DNA from: an uncultured Solirubrobacter sp.
GTDB lineage: Bacteria > Actinomycetota > Thermoleophilia > Solirubrobacterales > Solirubrobacteraceae
Direction: 5' to 3'
NCBI GenBank assembly: GCA_937871635.1
Contig: CALMNS010000309.1
Coordinates: forward strand, 1 to 5,808
Length of the DNA stretch: 5,808 nt
The translations under genes were made by a program, and so were the position numbers. Positions 1 to 5,103 of this stretch are shown here, piece by piece (the first letter of the stretch is position 1; each line of letters starts with the position of its first letter). Below the pieces are notes generated by a model. The model did no database searches. It saw nothing but the letters and a program-made list of their open reading frames with translations, and was not told the origin of the DNA.

Positions 1-1163
1 ACGAGCAGCAGCACGCCGACGCCCGAGACCAGGAAGGCGAGCGGGGGGGAGGCGAGCGAGACGATCGCGCCGCCGAGCAGGAAGCCCACGCCCGTCGCCC
101 CGGAGGCGATCGACTCGAGCAGCCCGGTGATCCGGGCCTGCAGGTCGCGCGGCGTCCCCTCCTGCACCGCGGTCATCACCGAGACCCACTGGATCCCGTT
201 GCCCAGGCCGCCGAGGACCGACCACGCACAGGCCATGGCCAGGGAGGTGGTCAGCGCCATCCCGACCATCGCCACGCCGATGGCCGCGGTCGAGGCGAGG
301 ACGAGGACGAACGGCGAGCGGGCCTTGACGGCGATGAACACGAGGCTGCCCAGGACGATCCCGGTGCCCCACGCGGAGAGCAGGATGCCGTAGCCCGCGT
401 CGCTCGTGTCGAGCGTCTCCTTCGCGTAGACGATCTCGATGGGAACGACGAGGGTGAAGAGGACGAGCGCGAGGCCCTGGCCGGCGAGCAGGAGGCGGAC
501 GAACCGGTCCTCGCGCGCGAAGCGCATCCCCTCCCGCAGTCGCGGGCGGAAGGGCTCGCGCTGCTCGGCCTCGATGCCACGGGGCAGCTCGCGCGACGTG
601 GCCAGCAGCAGGGCGACCGCCACAAAGGACGCCGCGTCGACGAGGAGCACGGTCGGCGCGCCGAACGCCTCGACCATGAGACCGCCGATGGCCGCGCCGC
701 CCACGCTCGACACGGCGAAGCCGATGTTGATCAGGCCGTTGCCCTCGCGCAGGAGCCGCTTCGGCGCCAGGACCGCGTTGATCGCCCCACGGGTCAGCCC
801 GCGCGCGGTCAGCATGAAGATCCCGTCGAGGAAGGTCAGCACGATCACGGCCGGGAGGAGGAAGTCGGCGGCCACGAGCGCCAGCCCGCCGAAGATCACC
901 GCCTCGGTCAAGTAGATGGCCGGCAGCACCCGGCGCAGGGCGAGCTGGTCGACGCGCGCGGTCACCGCCGGCGCGAGGAAGGCGGGGAGGAACTCGGCGG
1001 CCAGGAACAGCGCGGTGGTCGCCAGCGGGTCCCCCGTCTCGGCGTAGACCAGCACCGCAAGCGCGACGATCCCCGCCGAGTCCCCGACCAGGTTGATGGT
1101 GTAGGAGCTCAGCAGTCGGCCGAACGGCCGGACGCGGAGGGGTCTGAGCGACGATTGGATCAC
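1..1163 (-). CDS. MFS transporter, exporter-like, partial (C-terminus beyond left edge)
   Basis: This is an integral membrane permease of the major facilitator superfamily, closest in feel to the MFS_3/EntS-like exporter group; the substrate cannot be told from sequence. I translated the minus strand directly. It gives 387 uninterrupted codons starting MIQSSLRPLRVRPFGRLLSS, with about ten hydrophobic segments, for example near residues 30-41, 50-66, 82-98, 102-117, 145-165, 171-188, 225-244, 259-279, 284-304 and 309-325. A charged cytoplasmic loop at about 190-222 separates the two halves, as is usual in MFS proteins. The conserved second-half segment around residues 335-366 (QEGTPRDLQARITGLLES followed by a Gly-rich helix) is typical of MFS_3. 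Full-length members have about 400-430 residues and 12 helices, so only the end is missing. The GTG at 1163-1161 is chosen because an in-frame TAG lies three codons upstream; no clear Shine-Dalgarno precedes it. It is divergent from the HD-GYP gene. Confidence 0.88.
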   Translation of the reverse strand, partial: MIQSSLRPLRVRPFGRLLSSYTINLVGDSAGIVALAVLVYAETGDPLATTALFLAAEFLPAFLAPAVTARVDQLALRRVLPAIYLTEAVIFGGLALVAADFLLPAVIVLTFLDGIFMLTARGLTRGAINAVLAPKRLLREGNGLINIGFAVSSVGGAAIGGLMVEAFGAPTVLLVDAASFVAVALLLATSRELPRGIEAEQREPFRPRLREGMRFAREDRFVRLLLAGQGLALVLFTLVVPIEIVYAKETLDTSDAGYGILLSAWGTGIVLGSLVFIAVKARSPFVLVLASTAAIGVAMVGMALTTSLAMACAWSVLGGLGNGIQWVSVMTAVQEGTPRDLQARITGLLESIASGATGVGFLLGGAIVSLASPPLAFLVSGVGVLLL

Positions 1164-1275
1164 GCCAAGCTAGTCAATGCGGACGACGGCGACGCGGTGG
1201 AGGTCAGAGCGCCGTTCCGGAGTTCGGACACACCGCTCAATTCCGTCCCTCAGCGGCCGATATGCGTGGGTAAGC
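1164..1275. promoter_or_regulatory. Divergent intergenic region between MFS and HD-GYP genes
   Basis: This 112-base spacer must hold the promoters of both divergent genes if the HD-GYP protein starts at GTG 1276. I find no convincing -35/-10 pair on either strand. On the minus strand TAGCTT lies only three bases before the MFS GTG, too close for a standard leaderless -10. The imperfect repeat GTTCCGGAGTTCGGAC at 1214-1229 is the most structured element. Its reverse complement shares the ten-mer TCCGAACTCC with positions 2809-2818 in the other gap. The regulatory assignment rests on gene geometry. Confidence 0.4.
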
Positions 1276-2646
1276 GTGTCACGGGCAGAGCGTCTATTGC
1301 GGGCAGGACAGGTCGCGACGCTCGCGGCGGCGATCACGTGCGCCGCGCTGACCTCGACCGCGGAGCAGTGGCAGCCCCTGGCGCTGGTGCTGGTGCTGCT
1401 CGGCGTGATGGCCCTGAGCGACGCCTTCAGCGTGAAGATGGGCTCGATCCAGGTCTCCGGATCCTTCGTCGCACTTGCCGGTGCGATGGTCATCCTCGGG
1501 CCCGCACCCGCCGTGGCGATCGGCATCCTGGCCTCCATCTACGACCTCGCGCGCCGTCGTCCCGGCTGGGGCGACGCGCTCACGAACCTTTCGACCTTTG
1601 CGGCCTTCCCCTTGCTCGGTGCCGAGTTGGCACGTCTACTCCGTGCCGAGCCACTCGCCCTCGAGCAGCAGTGGTTGGTGGTTCCGGCTGTGATCGGAGT
1701 GTTCCTCGTGGCCAACGTTCTGAACTTTTGGGCGATCGCTCTCGACGTTCGCGTCACCGAAGGCACCTCCGTCCGCGGCAGCTTCCGGGACGTCTATTCG
1801 CCGATGCTCCCAGTCGACTTCGTGATGGGCGTCCTCACGAGCGTCGCGGTCCTCGGTTACTACGCCCTGGGGGCCGGAGCAGTCGCGCTGCTGATTCTGG
1901 TCGCCTTGACCTTTCAGTTCCTATTGAGGACGGTGTGGCTGGCCCATCAACGCGGAGAGGCGCTCGAGGGTCGCACTCAGGAGCTCTCCGCCCTGCAGGT
2001 CGGGCTCCTGTCGACGGTCATGCAGACGCTCTCCCTGCGCGACGCGATGACCGCGCGCCATTCGGCGGCGGTCGCCCGCTACGCCCGCGAGATGGCGCGC
2101 GAGCTCGGCCTGAGCTCGGAGGAGCAGGATCTCATCCATACGGCCGGCCTGCTCCACGACATCGGCAAGTTCATCTTCCCCGACTCGATCCTGTTCGCCG
2201 CCCGCGGCCTGACCGACGAGGAGTTCGACATCGTCCGCCTCCATCCGGAGCAGGGCGCCCGCCTCGTCCAGCGGATCGACGGGTACGGTCCCGTGGCGGA
2301 GATCATCCACGCACATCACGAGCGGATCGACGGCGGGGGCTATCCGCGAGGCCTGTTCGCTCCCGAGATCCCACTCGGCTCGAGGATCATCTCGATCGCC
2401 GACACCTACGATGTGATGGTCTCGCGCGACTCCTACCGGACGCCGGTGAGCCCGGACGAGGCGATCGTCGAGCTGCGCCGCGTGTCGAACGCGCAGCTCG
2501 ACGCCGAGCTCGTCGAGCTGTTCGTGGGCCTGCTGGGGACGAGGGGCGTCCAGTTCCGGCACACCGACGACGCCGACTTCGAGGAGGAGCTGAGCTTCGA
2601 GAGGCGCGTCCAGGACTACGCGCAGCCGCGGCTCGCGGAGGCGTAG
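1276..2646 (+). CDS. Membrane-anchored HD-GYP protein, predicted cyclic-di-GMP phosphodiesterase
   Basis: HD-GYP enzymes hydrolyse the second messenger cyclic-di-GMP to pGpG or GMP. Numbered from GTG 1276 (456 aa), residues about 10-220 form a membrane region of roughly six hydrophobic segments, after which a short linker leads to the catalytic domain at about 245-420. The metal-site signature looks complete: H262, H294-D295 within LLHDIGK, K298, H323, H347-H348 and D376. The family-defining motif HHERIDGGGYP is intact at 347-357, so activity is expected. The end departs from the usual Gly-x-x-Phe-Asp-Pro motif, reading SNAQLDAELVELF at about 404-416, followed by an acidic tail. An in-frame ATG at 1177 would add 33 Arg-rich residues and leave only 13 bases to the divergent MFS start. 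I prefer GTG 1276, which has a weak GTGGGTAA upstream and begins just before the first membrane helix. The gene is monocistronic in this window. The N-terminal region resembles a MASE-type sensor in layout, but I do not recognise the family. Confidence 0.9.
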   Translation: MSRAERLLRAGQVATLAAAITCAALTSTAEQWQPLALVLVLLGVMALSDAFSVKMGSIQVSGSFVALAGAMVILGPAPAVAIGILASIYDLARRRPGWGDALTNLSTFAAFPLLGAELARLLRAEPLALEQQWLVVPAVIGVFLVANVLNFWAIALDVRVTEGTSVRGSFRDVYSPMLPVDFVMGVLTSVAVLGYYALGAGAVALLILVALTFQFLLRTVWLAHQRGEALEGRTQELSALQVGLLSTVMQTLSLRDAMTARHSAAVARYAREMARELGLSSEEQDLIHTAGLLHDIGKFIFPDSILFAARGLTDEEFDIVRLHPEQGARLVQRIDGYGPVAEIIHAHHERIDGGGYPRGLFAPEIPLGSRIISIADTYDVMVSRDSYRTPVSPDEAIVELRRVSNAQLDAELVELFVGLLGTRGVQFRHTDDADFEEELSFERRVQDYAQPRLAEA

Positions 2647-2673
2647 CCCTGGACGAACGTCCGATCAAGGGCT
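2645..2673 (+). terminator. Hairpin overlapping the HD-GYP stop codon
   Basis: AGCCCT (2645-2650) pairs with AGGGCT (2668-2673). Nested inside, GGACG (2651-2655) pairs with CGTCC (2658-2662) around an AA loop, leaving a five-base bulge (gatca). The outer arm includes the last two bases of the TAG stop at 2644-2646. No T tract follows, so it would be a U-less terminator or a 3'-end stabilising structure. It is placed correctly for the end of the HD-GYP message. Confidence 0.4.
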
Positions 2674-2699
2674 TCGGGATTGCGTCCGAATAACTTCCT

Positions 2700-2730
2700 G
2701 TAACGAAAACGAGCGCCCGGAGGCGCTCGT
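2700..2730 (-). terminator. Intrinsic terminator on the minus strand, ending an orphan small unit
   Basis: ACGAGCGCC (2709-2717) and GGCGCTCGT (2722-2730) form a perfect 9-bp stem around a four-base loop. Read on the minus strand the stem is followed by TTTTCGTTA, a classical T tract; on the plus strand what follows is CAGAGCATTA, with no T run. The terminator therefore belongs to minus-strand transcription heading into the 3' end of the HD-GYP gene. Its nearest upstream coding element is the five-codon ORF whose stop lies seven bases before the stem. Confidence 0.75.
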
Positions 2731-2737
2731 CAGAGCA

Positions 2738-2755
2738 TTACTTGCGGTAGGCCAT
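2738..2755 (-). CDS. Five-codon micro-ORF (MAYRK) with strong ribosome-binding site
   Basis: The minus strand reads ATG GCC TAC CGC AAG TAA, encoding Met-Ala-Tyr-Arg-Lys. It is preceded by GGAGGAAGGGG (2772-2762). The nearer AGGGG is six bases before the ATG and the canonical GGAGG is twelve bases before it. The stop is followed at seven bases by the terminator. An in-frame GTG at 2791 would extend it to 17 residues (MLAHQTWRKGKAMAYRK, strongly basic), but that start lacks a Shine-Dalgarno at proper spacing. No known function is recognised. It may be a micropeptide, a ribosome-engaging element of a small RNA, or chance purine-rich sequence before an ATG. Confidence 0.33.
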   Translation of the reverse strand: MAYRK

Positions 2756-2761
2756 GGCTTT

Positions 2762-2772
2762 CCCCTTCCTCC
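2762..2772 (-). promoter_or_regulatory. Purine-rich Shine-Dalgarno before the micro-ORF
   Basis: The minus strand carries GGAGGAAGGGG, which can pair with the anti-Shine-Dalgarno of 16S rRNA in two registers. It is the best ribosome-binding site in the window, stronger than those of the full-size genes, yet it serves only a five-codon ORF. On the plus strand the same bases read CCCCTTCCTCC. Confidence 0.5.
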
Positions 2773-2799
2773 AAGTCTGGTGCGCTAACACCTGGCTGC

Positions 2800-2832
2800 G
2801 GTTCCGGTTCCGAACTCCAGCGTCACGGAACC
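2800..2832. repeat. GGTTCC tandem repeat with inverted GGAACC copy
   Basis: GGTTCC occurs twice back to back at 2800-2811, and its reverse complement GGAACC lies at 2827-2832. The second copy and the inverted copy can form a 6-bp stem around a 15-base loop. The array sits over the proposed -10 and transcription start of the small minus-strand unit, so it could be an operator or a 5' RNA structure. Confidence 0.4.
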
Positions 2833-2857
2833 TAGGGGGGAATCGCGAAGAACTGAA
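2829..2857 (-). promoter_or_regulatory. Weak sigma-70-type promoter candidate for the small unit
   Basis: On the minus strand a -35-like TTCAGT (2857-2852) and a -10-like TAGGTT (2834-2829) are separated by exactly 17 bases, which would place the start near 2822. Each hexamer matches the consensus at only about three of six positions, so the support is spacing and location rather than sequence. Confidence 0.22.
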
Positions 2858-2878
2858 TCGGACATCCGTCTAGTTCCG

Positions 2879-2904
2879 GACCCCGTCCCTTCAGGGGCGG
2901 GGTC
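2879..2904. terminator. 11-bp GC-rich hairpin after the histidine kinase stop
   Basis: GACCCCGTCCC (2879-2889) pairs with GGGGCGGGGTC (2894-2904) around a TTCA loop. Read as plus-strand RNA it is a continuous 11-bp stem with one G-U pair. Read as minus-strand RNA the same position becomes a C-A mismatch inside a 7+3 bp stem. It begins six bases after the kinase TGA. Neither side has a T tract. It probably ends the two-component mRNA, or acts on both strands between converging genes, as U-poor terminators are common in high-GC actinobacteria. Confidence 0.55.
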
Positions 2905-2910
2905 TTCGCG

Positions 2911-4347
2911 TCAAGCGGCCGAGGTGGCCTGCGGTTCGCGCGGCGCCGTCGTGGCGGCCGGCAGCCGCACCACGAACCGCGCCCCGCGGCCGTCCAGCGG
3001 CGGCTCGAGGGTGACCGTCCCGCCGTGCGAGGCCGCGACGGCGCGCACGATGGCGAGGCCGAGGCCCGAGGAGCCGCCGCGATCGGAGGACGCGCGGAAG
3101 AAGCGCTCGAAGACCTTCTCGCGCATCTCGTCGGGGATGCCGGGGCCGTCGTCCTCGACCGCCAGGACCACCTCGCCGTCCTCGAGGGCGACCGTCGCCT
3201 CGACCGCCGTCCGCGGATCGGTGTGGCGCAGGGCGTTCTCCATCAGGTTCAGGGCGAGCCGGTGGAGCTCATCGCGCGCGCCGTCGACGACCACGCCGGG
3301 GGCGGCGTCGACCCGGAGCTCGTGCTCGCCGGCCACCGGCTCGAGCTCGCCCGCCGCCTCGGCGACCACCAGGGAGAGGTCGATCGGCTCGTGGCGGGCG
3401 ATCCGGCCGGCGTCCGCGCGGGCCAGCAGGAGCAGGTCGGCGACTAGCCGGCGCATGCGGCGCGAGGAGCGCAGCGCCGAGGTGGCCGCCTCGCGCGGCT
3501 CGCCTTCGAGCACCTCCTCGAGCAGCTCGAGGTTCGCCAGGACGGAGGTCAGCGGCGTGCGCAGCTCGTGCGACGCGTCGGCGACGAACTCGCGCTGGCG
3601 CAGCAGCGACGCCTCGGTCTCCGAGCGGGCGTCGTCGAGGGCGGCGAGCATCTCGTCGAGCGTCTCGGCCAGCTCCCGGACCTCGTCCTGGGCGTCGGGG
3701 CGCGGGAGGCGGGCCGAGGGGTCGCGGGAGCGCTCGATCCGGCGCGCCGCCTCGGTGAGCTCGGCGATCGGCGCCATCGCCCGGCGGGCGGTGGCCAGCC
3801 CGGCGAGCAGGGCGAGCAGGGTGCCGCCGATCACGCCGAAGCCCAGGTAGACGGCGACGCGCCGCGCGGTCCGCCGCCACTCGGAGAGCTCGCGGCCGTA
3901 CTGGAGGTACACGCGGCCGAAGCGGCCGTCGGGGAGCGTGAAGAGGATCGGCCGGGTCTCGATCCGGTAGCCCGCGAACTCCGGGTTCGCCTCGGTGATC
4001 GCCGGCCCGGGGAAGAACGGGGTGTCCGGCGAGCTCCGGAAGGGGTCGCCGCTCTCGGGGACGACGCGGAAGATGTCGCCCTGGCTGGCCGCGTAGCCGC
4101 GCAGGACCCCCTCGTTGACCACGGTGACCCGCCCCGTACGCGAGACCCGCAGCTGCAGGCGCTCGCGCAGCTCGTCGGCGGCCCGCCGGACCTGGGCGTT
4201 GAAGTCCGACTCGATCTGCCGGGCGGCGAAGACGCCGACGATCGTGGCGAAGCCGAGGAGGATCACCGCGGTGAGCGCCGCCGAGCCGCCCGCGAGCCGC
4301 CAGCGGATCGGGACGCGGCGGTAGGCCTCGGAGATCCGTCGGACCAT
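2911..4347 (-). CDS. HAMP-domain sensor histidine kinase (MprB/CutS-like)
   Basis: This is the membrane sensor kinase of a two-component system: it autophosphorylates on His and passes the phosphate to the adjacent regulator. The 478 residues show helix 1 at about 22-42, an extracytoplasmic sensor region at about 43-163, helix 2 at about 165-187, a HAMP linker at about 187-240, and the HisKA domain with FVADASHELRTPLT (phospho-acceptor H260). The ATPase domain has an N box NLMENALRHT (N367, N371), G1 DDGPGIP at 399-405, F box FERFFRA at 413-419 and G2 GLGLAIV at 428-434. All catalytic boxes are intact. The sensor region is about 120 residues, of no family I recognise, and lacks Cys. The ATG at 4347 lies 15 bases after the regulator stop; GGGGAG directly abuts it, giving no normal spacing, so translational coupling is likely. 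The C-terminal tail is a short Ala/Thr-rich extension. Confidence 0.93.
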   Translation of the reverse strand: MVRRISEAYRRVPIRWRLAGGSAALTAVILLGFATIVGVFAARQIESDFNAQVRRAADELRERLQLRVSRTGRVTVVNEGVLRGYAASQGDIFRVVPESGDPFRSSPDTPFFPGPAITEANPEFAGYRIETRPILFTLPDGRFGRVYLQYGRELSEWRRTARRVAVYLGFGVIGGTLLALLAGLATARRAMAPIAELTEAARRIERSRDPSARLPRPDAQDEVRELAETLDEMLAALDDARSETEASLLRQREFVADASHELRTPLTSVLANLELLEEVLEGEPREAATSALRSSRRMRRLVADLLLLARADAGRIARHEPIDLSLVVAEAAGELEPVAGEHELRVDAAPGVVVDGARDELHRLALNLMENALRHTDPRTAVEATVALEDGEVVLAVEDDGPGIPDEMREKVFERFFRASSDRGGSSGLGLAIVRAVAASHGGTVTLEPPLDGRGARFVVRLPAATTAPREPQATSAA

Positions 4348-4362
4348 CTCCCCGAGGGTAGG

Positions 4363-5052
4363 TCAGACGCGCAGGACGTACCCGGCGCCGCGCACCGTGT
4401 GCAGGAGCCGCGGCTCGCCGCCGGCCTCGAGCTTGCGCCGCAGGTTCGAGACGAACACCTCGATCGTGTTCGTGATGGAGAACGGGTCGTACCCCCAGAC
4501 CTCGTCGAGCAGCTTCTGGCGCGAGATGACGAGCCGCTCGTTGCGCATGAGGTACTCGAGCAGCTCGAACTCGCGCTGGGTGAGGTCGATCGAGCGATCG
4601 TCGCGGAAGACCTCGTGCGTGTCCGGGTTGAGCGTGAGGTCGCCGACCACGAGCGGCGCCATCCCGCGCGGGGGGCGGCGGCGCAGCAGCGCCCGCAGCC
4701 GGGCGAGGAGCTCCTGACGCTCGAACGGCTTGACCAGGTAGTCGTCGGCGCCCACGTCGAGCCCCTCCACCCGGGAGTCGAGCGCGTCGCGGGCGGTGAG
4801 CATGAGGATCGGCGTCTCGTCCTTGCCGTCGCGTAGCCGCCGGGCGACCTCGATCCCGTCGAGCTTGGGGAGCCCGAGGTCCAGGACGATGAGGTCGGGC
4901 AGGAAGGCCTGCGTCTCCTCGAGCGCCGACTCCCCGTCGGCGGTGGTGCGCACCTCGTAGCCCTCCAGGCGCAGCGAGCGCTGCAGGACCTGCGCGATGT
5001 CGTCGTCGTCCTCGACGACGAGCACGCGGGCGGGGCGAGCCGGGTCGACCAT
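4363..5052 (-). CDS. OmpR/PhoB-family response regulator (MprA-like)
   Basis: This is the DNA-binding output of the two-component system. The 229 residues have a receiver domain at about 8-122 with acidic pocket E14-D15-D16, phospho-acceptor D58 in VLDLGLP, T86 in MLTAR, and K108 in the VKPF motif. A short linker (RRRPPRG) leads to an OmpR-type winged-helix domain at about 133-229, with the conserved LTQREFELLEYL and the recognition region NTIEVFVSNLRRKL, ending VRGAGYVLRV. Nothing is missing, and the length is typical. The kinase gene follows on the same strand after 15 bases, so the two form an operon. The ATG at 5052 has no Shine-Dalgarno; instead a -10-like hexamer ends six bases upstream, which suggests a leaderless mRNA. 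The similarity to MprA is to the family; the target genes cannot be read from the window. Confidence 0.95.
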   Translation of the reverse strand: MVDPARPARVLVVEDDDDIAQVLQRSLRLEGYEVRTTADGESALEETQAFLPDLIVLDLGLPKLDGIEVARRLRDGKDETPILMLTARDALDSRVEGLDVGADDYLVKPFERQELLARLRALLRRRPPRGMAPLVVGDLTLNPDTHEVFRDDRSIDLTQREFELLEYLMRNERLVISRQKLLDEVWGYDPFSITNTIEVFVSNLRRKLEAGGEPRLLHTVRGAGYVLRV

Positions 5053-5058
5053 GCCGCG

Positions 5059-5088
5059 AGTCTAAAGGGGACGCTCCCCGGCCGTCGA
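5059..5088 (-). promoter_or_regulatory. Leaderless-type promoter of the response regulator operon
   Basis: On the minus strand TCGACG (5088-5083, four of six matches to TTGACA) and TAGACT (5064-5059, four of six matches to TATAAT) are separated by 18 bases. Six bases after the -10 comes the ATG at 5052, so the A of the start codon is the expected transcription start. The absence of a Shine-Dalgarno agrees with this. Leaderless mRNAs are common in actinobacteria. Confidence 0.5.
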
Positions 5089-5101
5089 AGGGGGGACGGC
5101 C
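5080..5101. repeat. 7-bp inverted repeat in the regulator/ftsK spacer
   Basis: GGCCGTC (5080-5086) and GACGGCC (5095-5101) are perfect inverted copies separated by GAAGGGGG. The left arm overlaps the proposed -35 of the regulator promoter. The loop and the start of the right arm carry the ftsK ribosome-binding site. It could be a DNA operator for both genes or an RNA hairpin at the 5' end of the ftsK message. Confidence 0.55.
5088..5095 (+). promoter_or_regulatory. Ribosome-binding site of ftsK-like gene
   Basis: AAGGGGGG lies eight bases before the ATG at 5104 and supports that start. Most of it falls in the loop of the 5080-5101 inverted repeat. The repeat ends two bases before the ATG, so folding there could affect initiation. 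Confidence 0.5.
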
Positions 5102-5103
5102 CC

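Larger units (their letters stand above)
2706..2822 (-). ncRNA. Putative small RNA / micropeptide transcript antiparallel to HD-GYP gene
   Basis: The unit is defined by its end, the T-tract terminator at 2700-2730. The start near 2822 is inferred from a weak promoter candidate at 2829-2857. In transcript order it would contain a possible small hairpin GGTGT/GCACC (2791-2778), the purine tract GGAGGAAGGGG (2772-2762), an ATG, five codons, a TAA, and the terminator hairpin, about 115 bases in all. I do not recognise an Rfam-type family. It could be an independent dual-function RNA, or the processed 3' tail of the upstream two-component mRNA, whose kinase stop is about 90 bases upstream of the proposed start. 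The existence of a minus-strand transcript end here is fairly well supported; its own promoter is not. Confidence 0.4.

Noticed and set aside
1155..2693. Long open frame overlapping the HD-GYP gene in another plus-strand frame
   Set aside because: Its translation is Arg/Gly/Pro-rich low-complexity sequence with no motif, as expected of an off-frame reading of a GC-rich gene; the overlapping frame carries the complete HD-GYP signature.
2744..2753. Ten-base match between the micro-ORF and the kinase start region (GCGGTAGGCC at 2744-2753 and 4318-4327)
   Set aside because: Both copies lie on the same coding strand so cannot base-pair, and about one such match is expected by chance when a 100-base GC-rich segment is compared with the whole window.
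2700..2830. Cyclic-di-GMP (GEMM) riboswitch on the minus strand, suggested by AAAGCC and CTACCGC near an HD-GYP gene
   Set aside because: Only short fragments resemble the motif. The two-helix core with its tetraloop and receptor is not visible, and no full-size gene lies downstream to be controlled.
2796..2835. tRNA T-arm-like sequence (GGTTCCGAACTCC)
   Set aside because: No acceptor, D or anticodon stems can be built around it.
1214..2880. GTTCCGG as a repeated intergenic operator
   Set aside because: The same heptamer also occurs inside the HD-GYP coding region at 1681-1687 and 2553-2559, so it is not specific to the gaps.
3568..4836. Long plus-strand frame opposite the two-component genes
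   Set aside because: It runs antisense to two clear genes, spans their junction, and reads as Glu/Arg/Gly/Ala-rich sequence typical of the complement of high-GC coding DNA.
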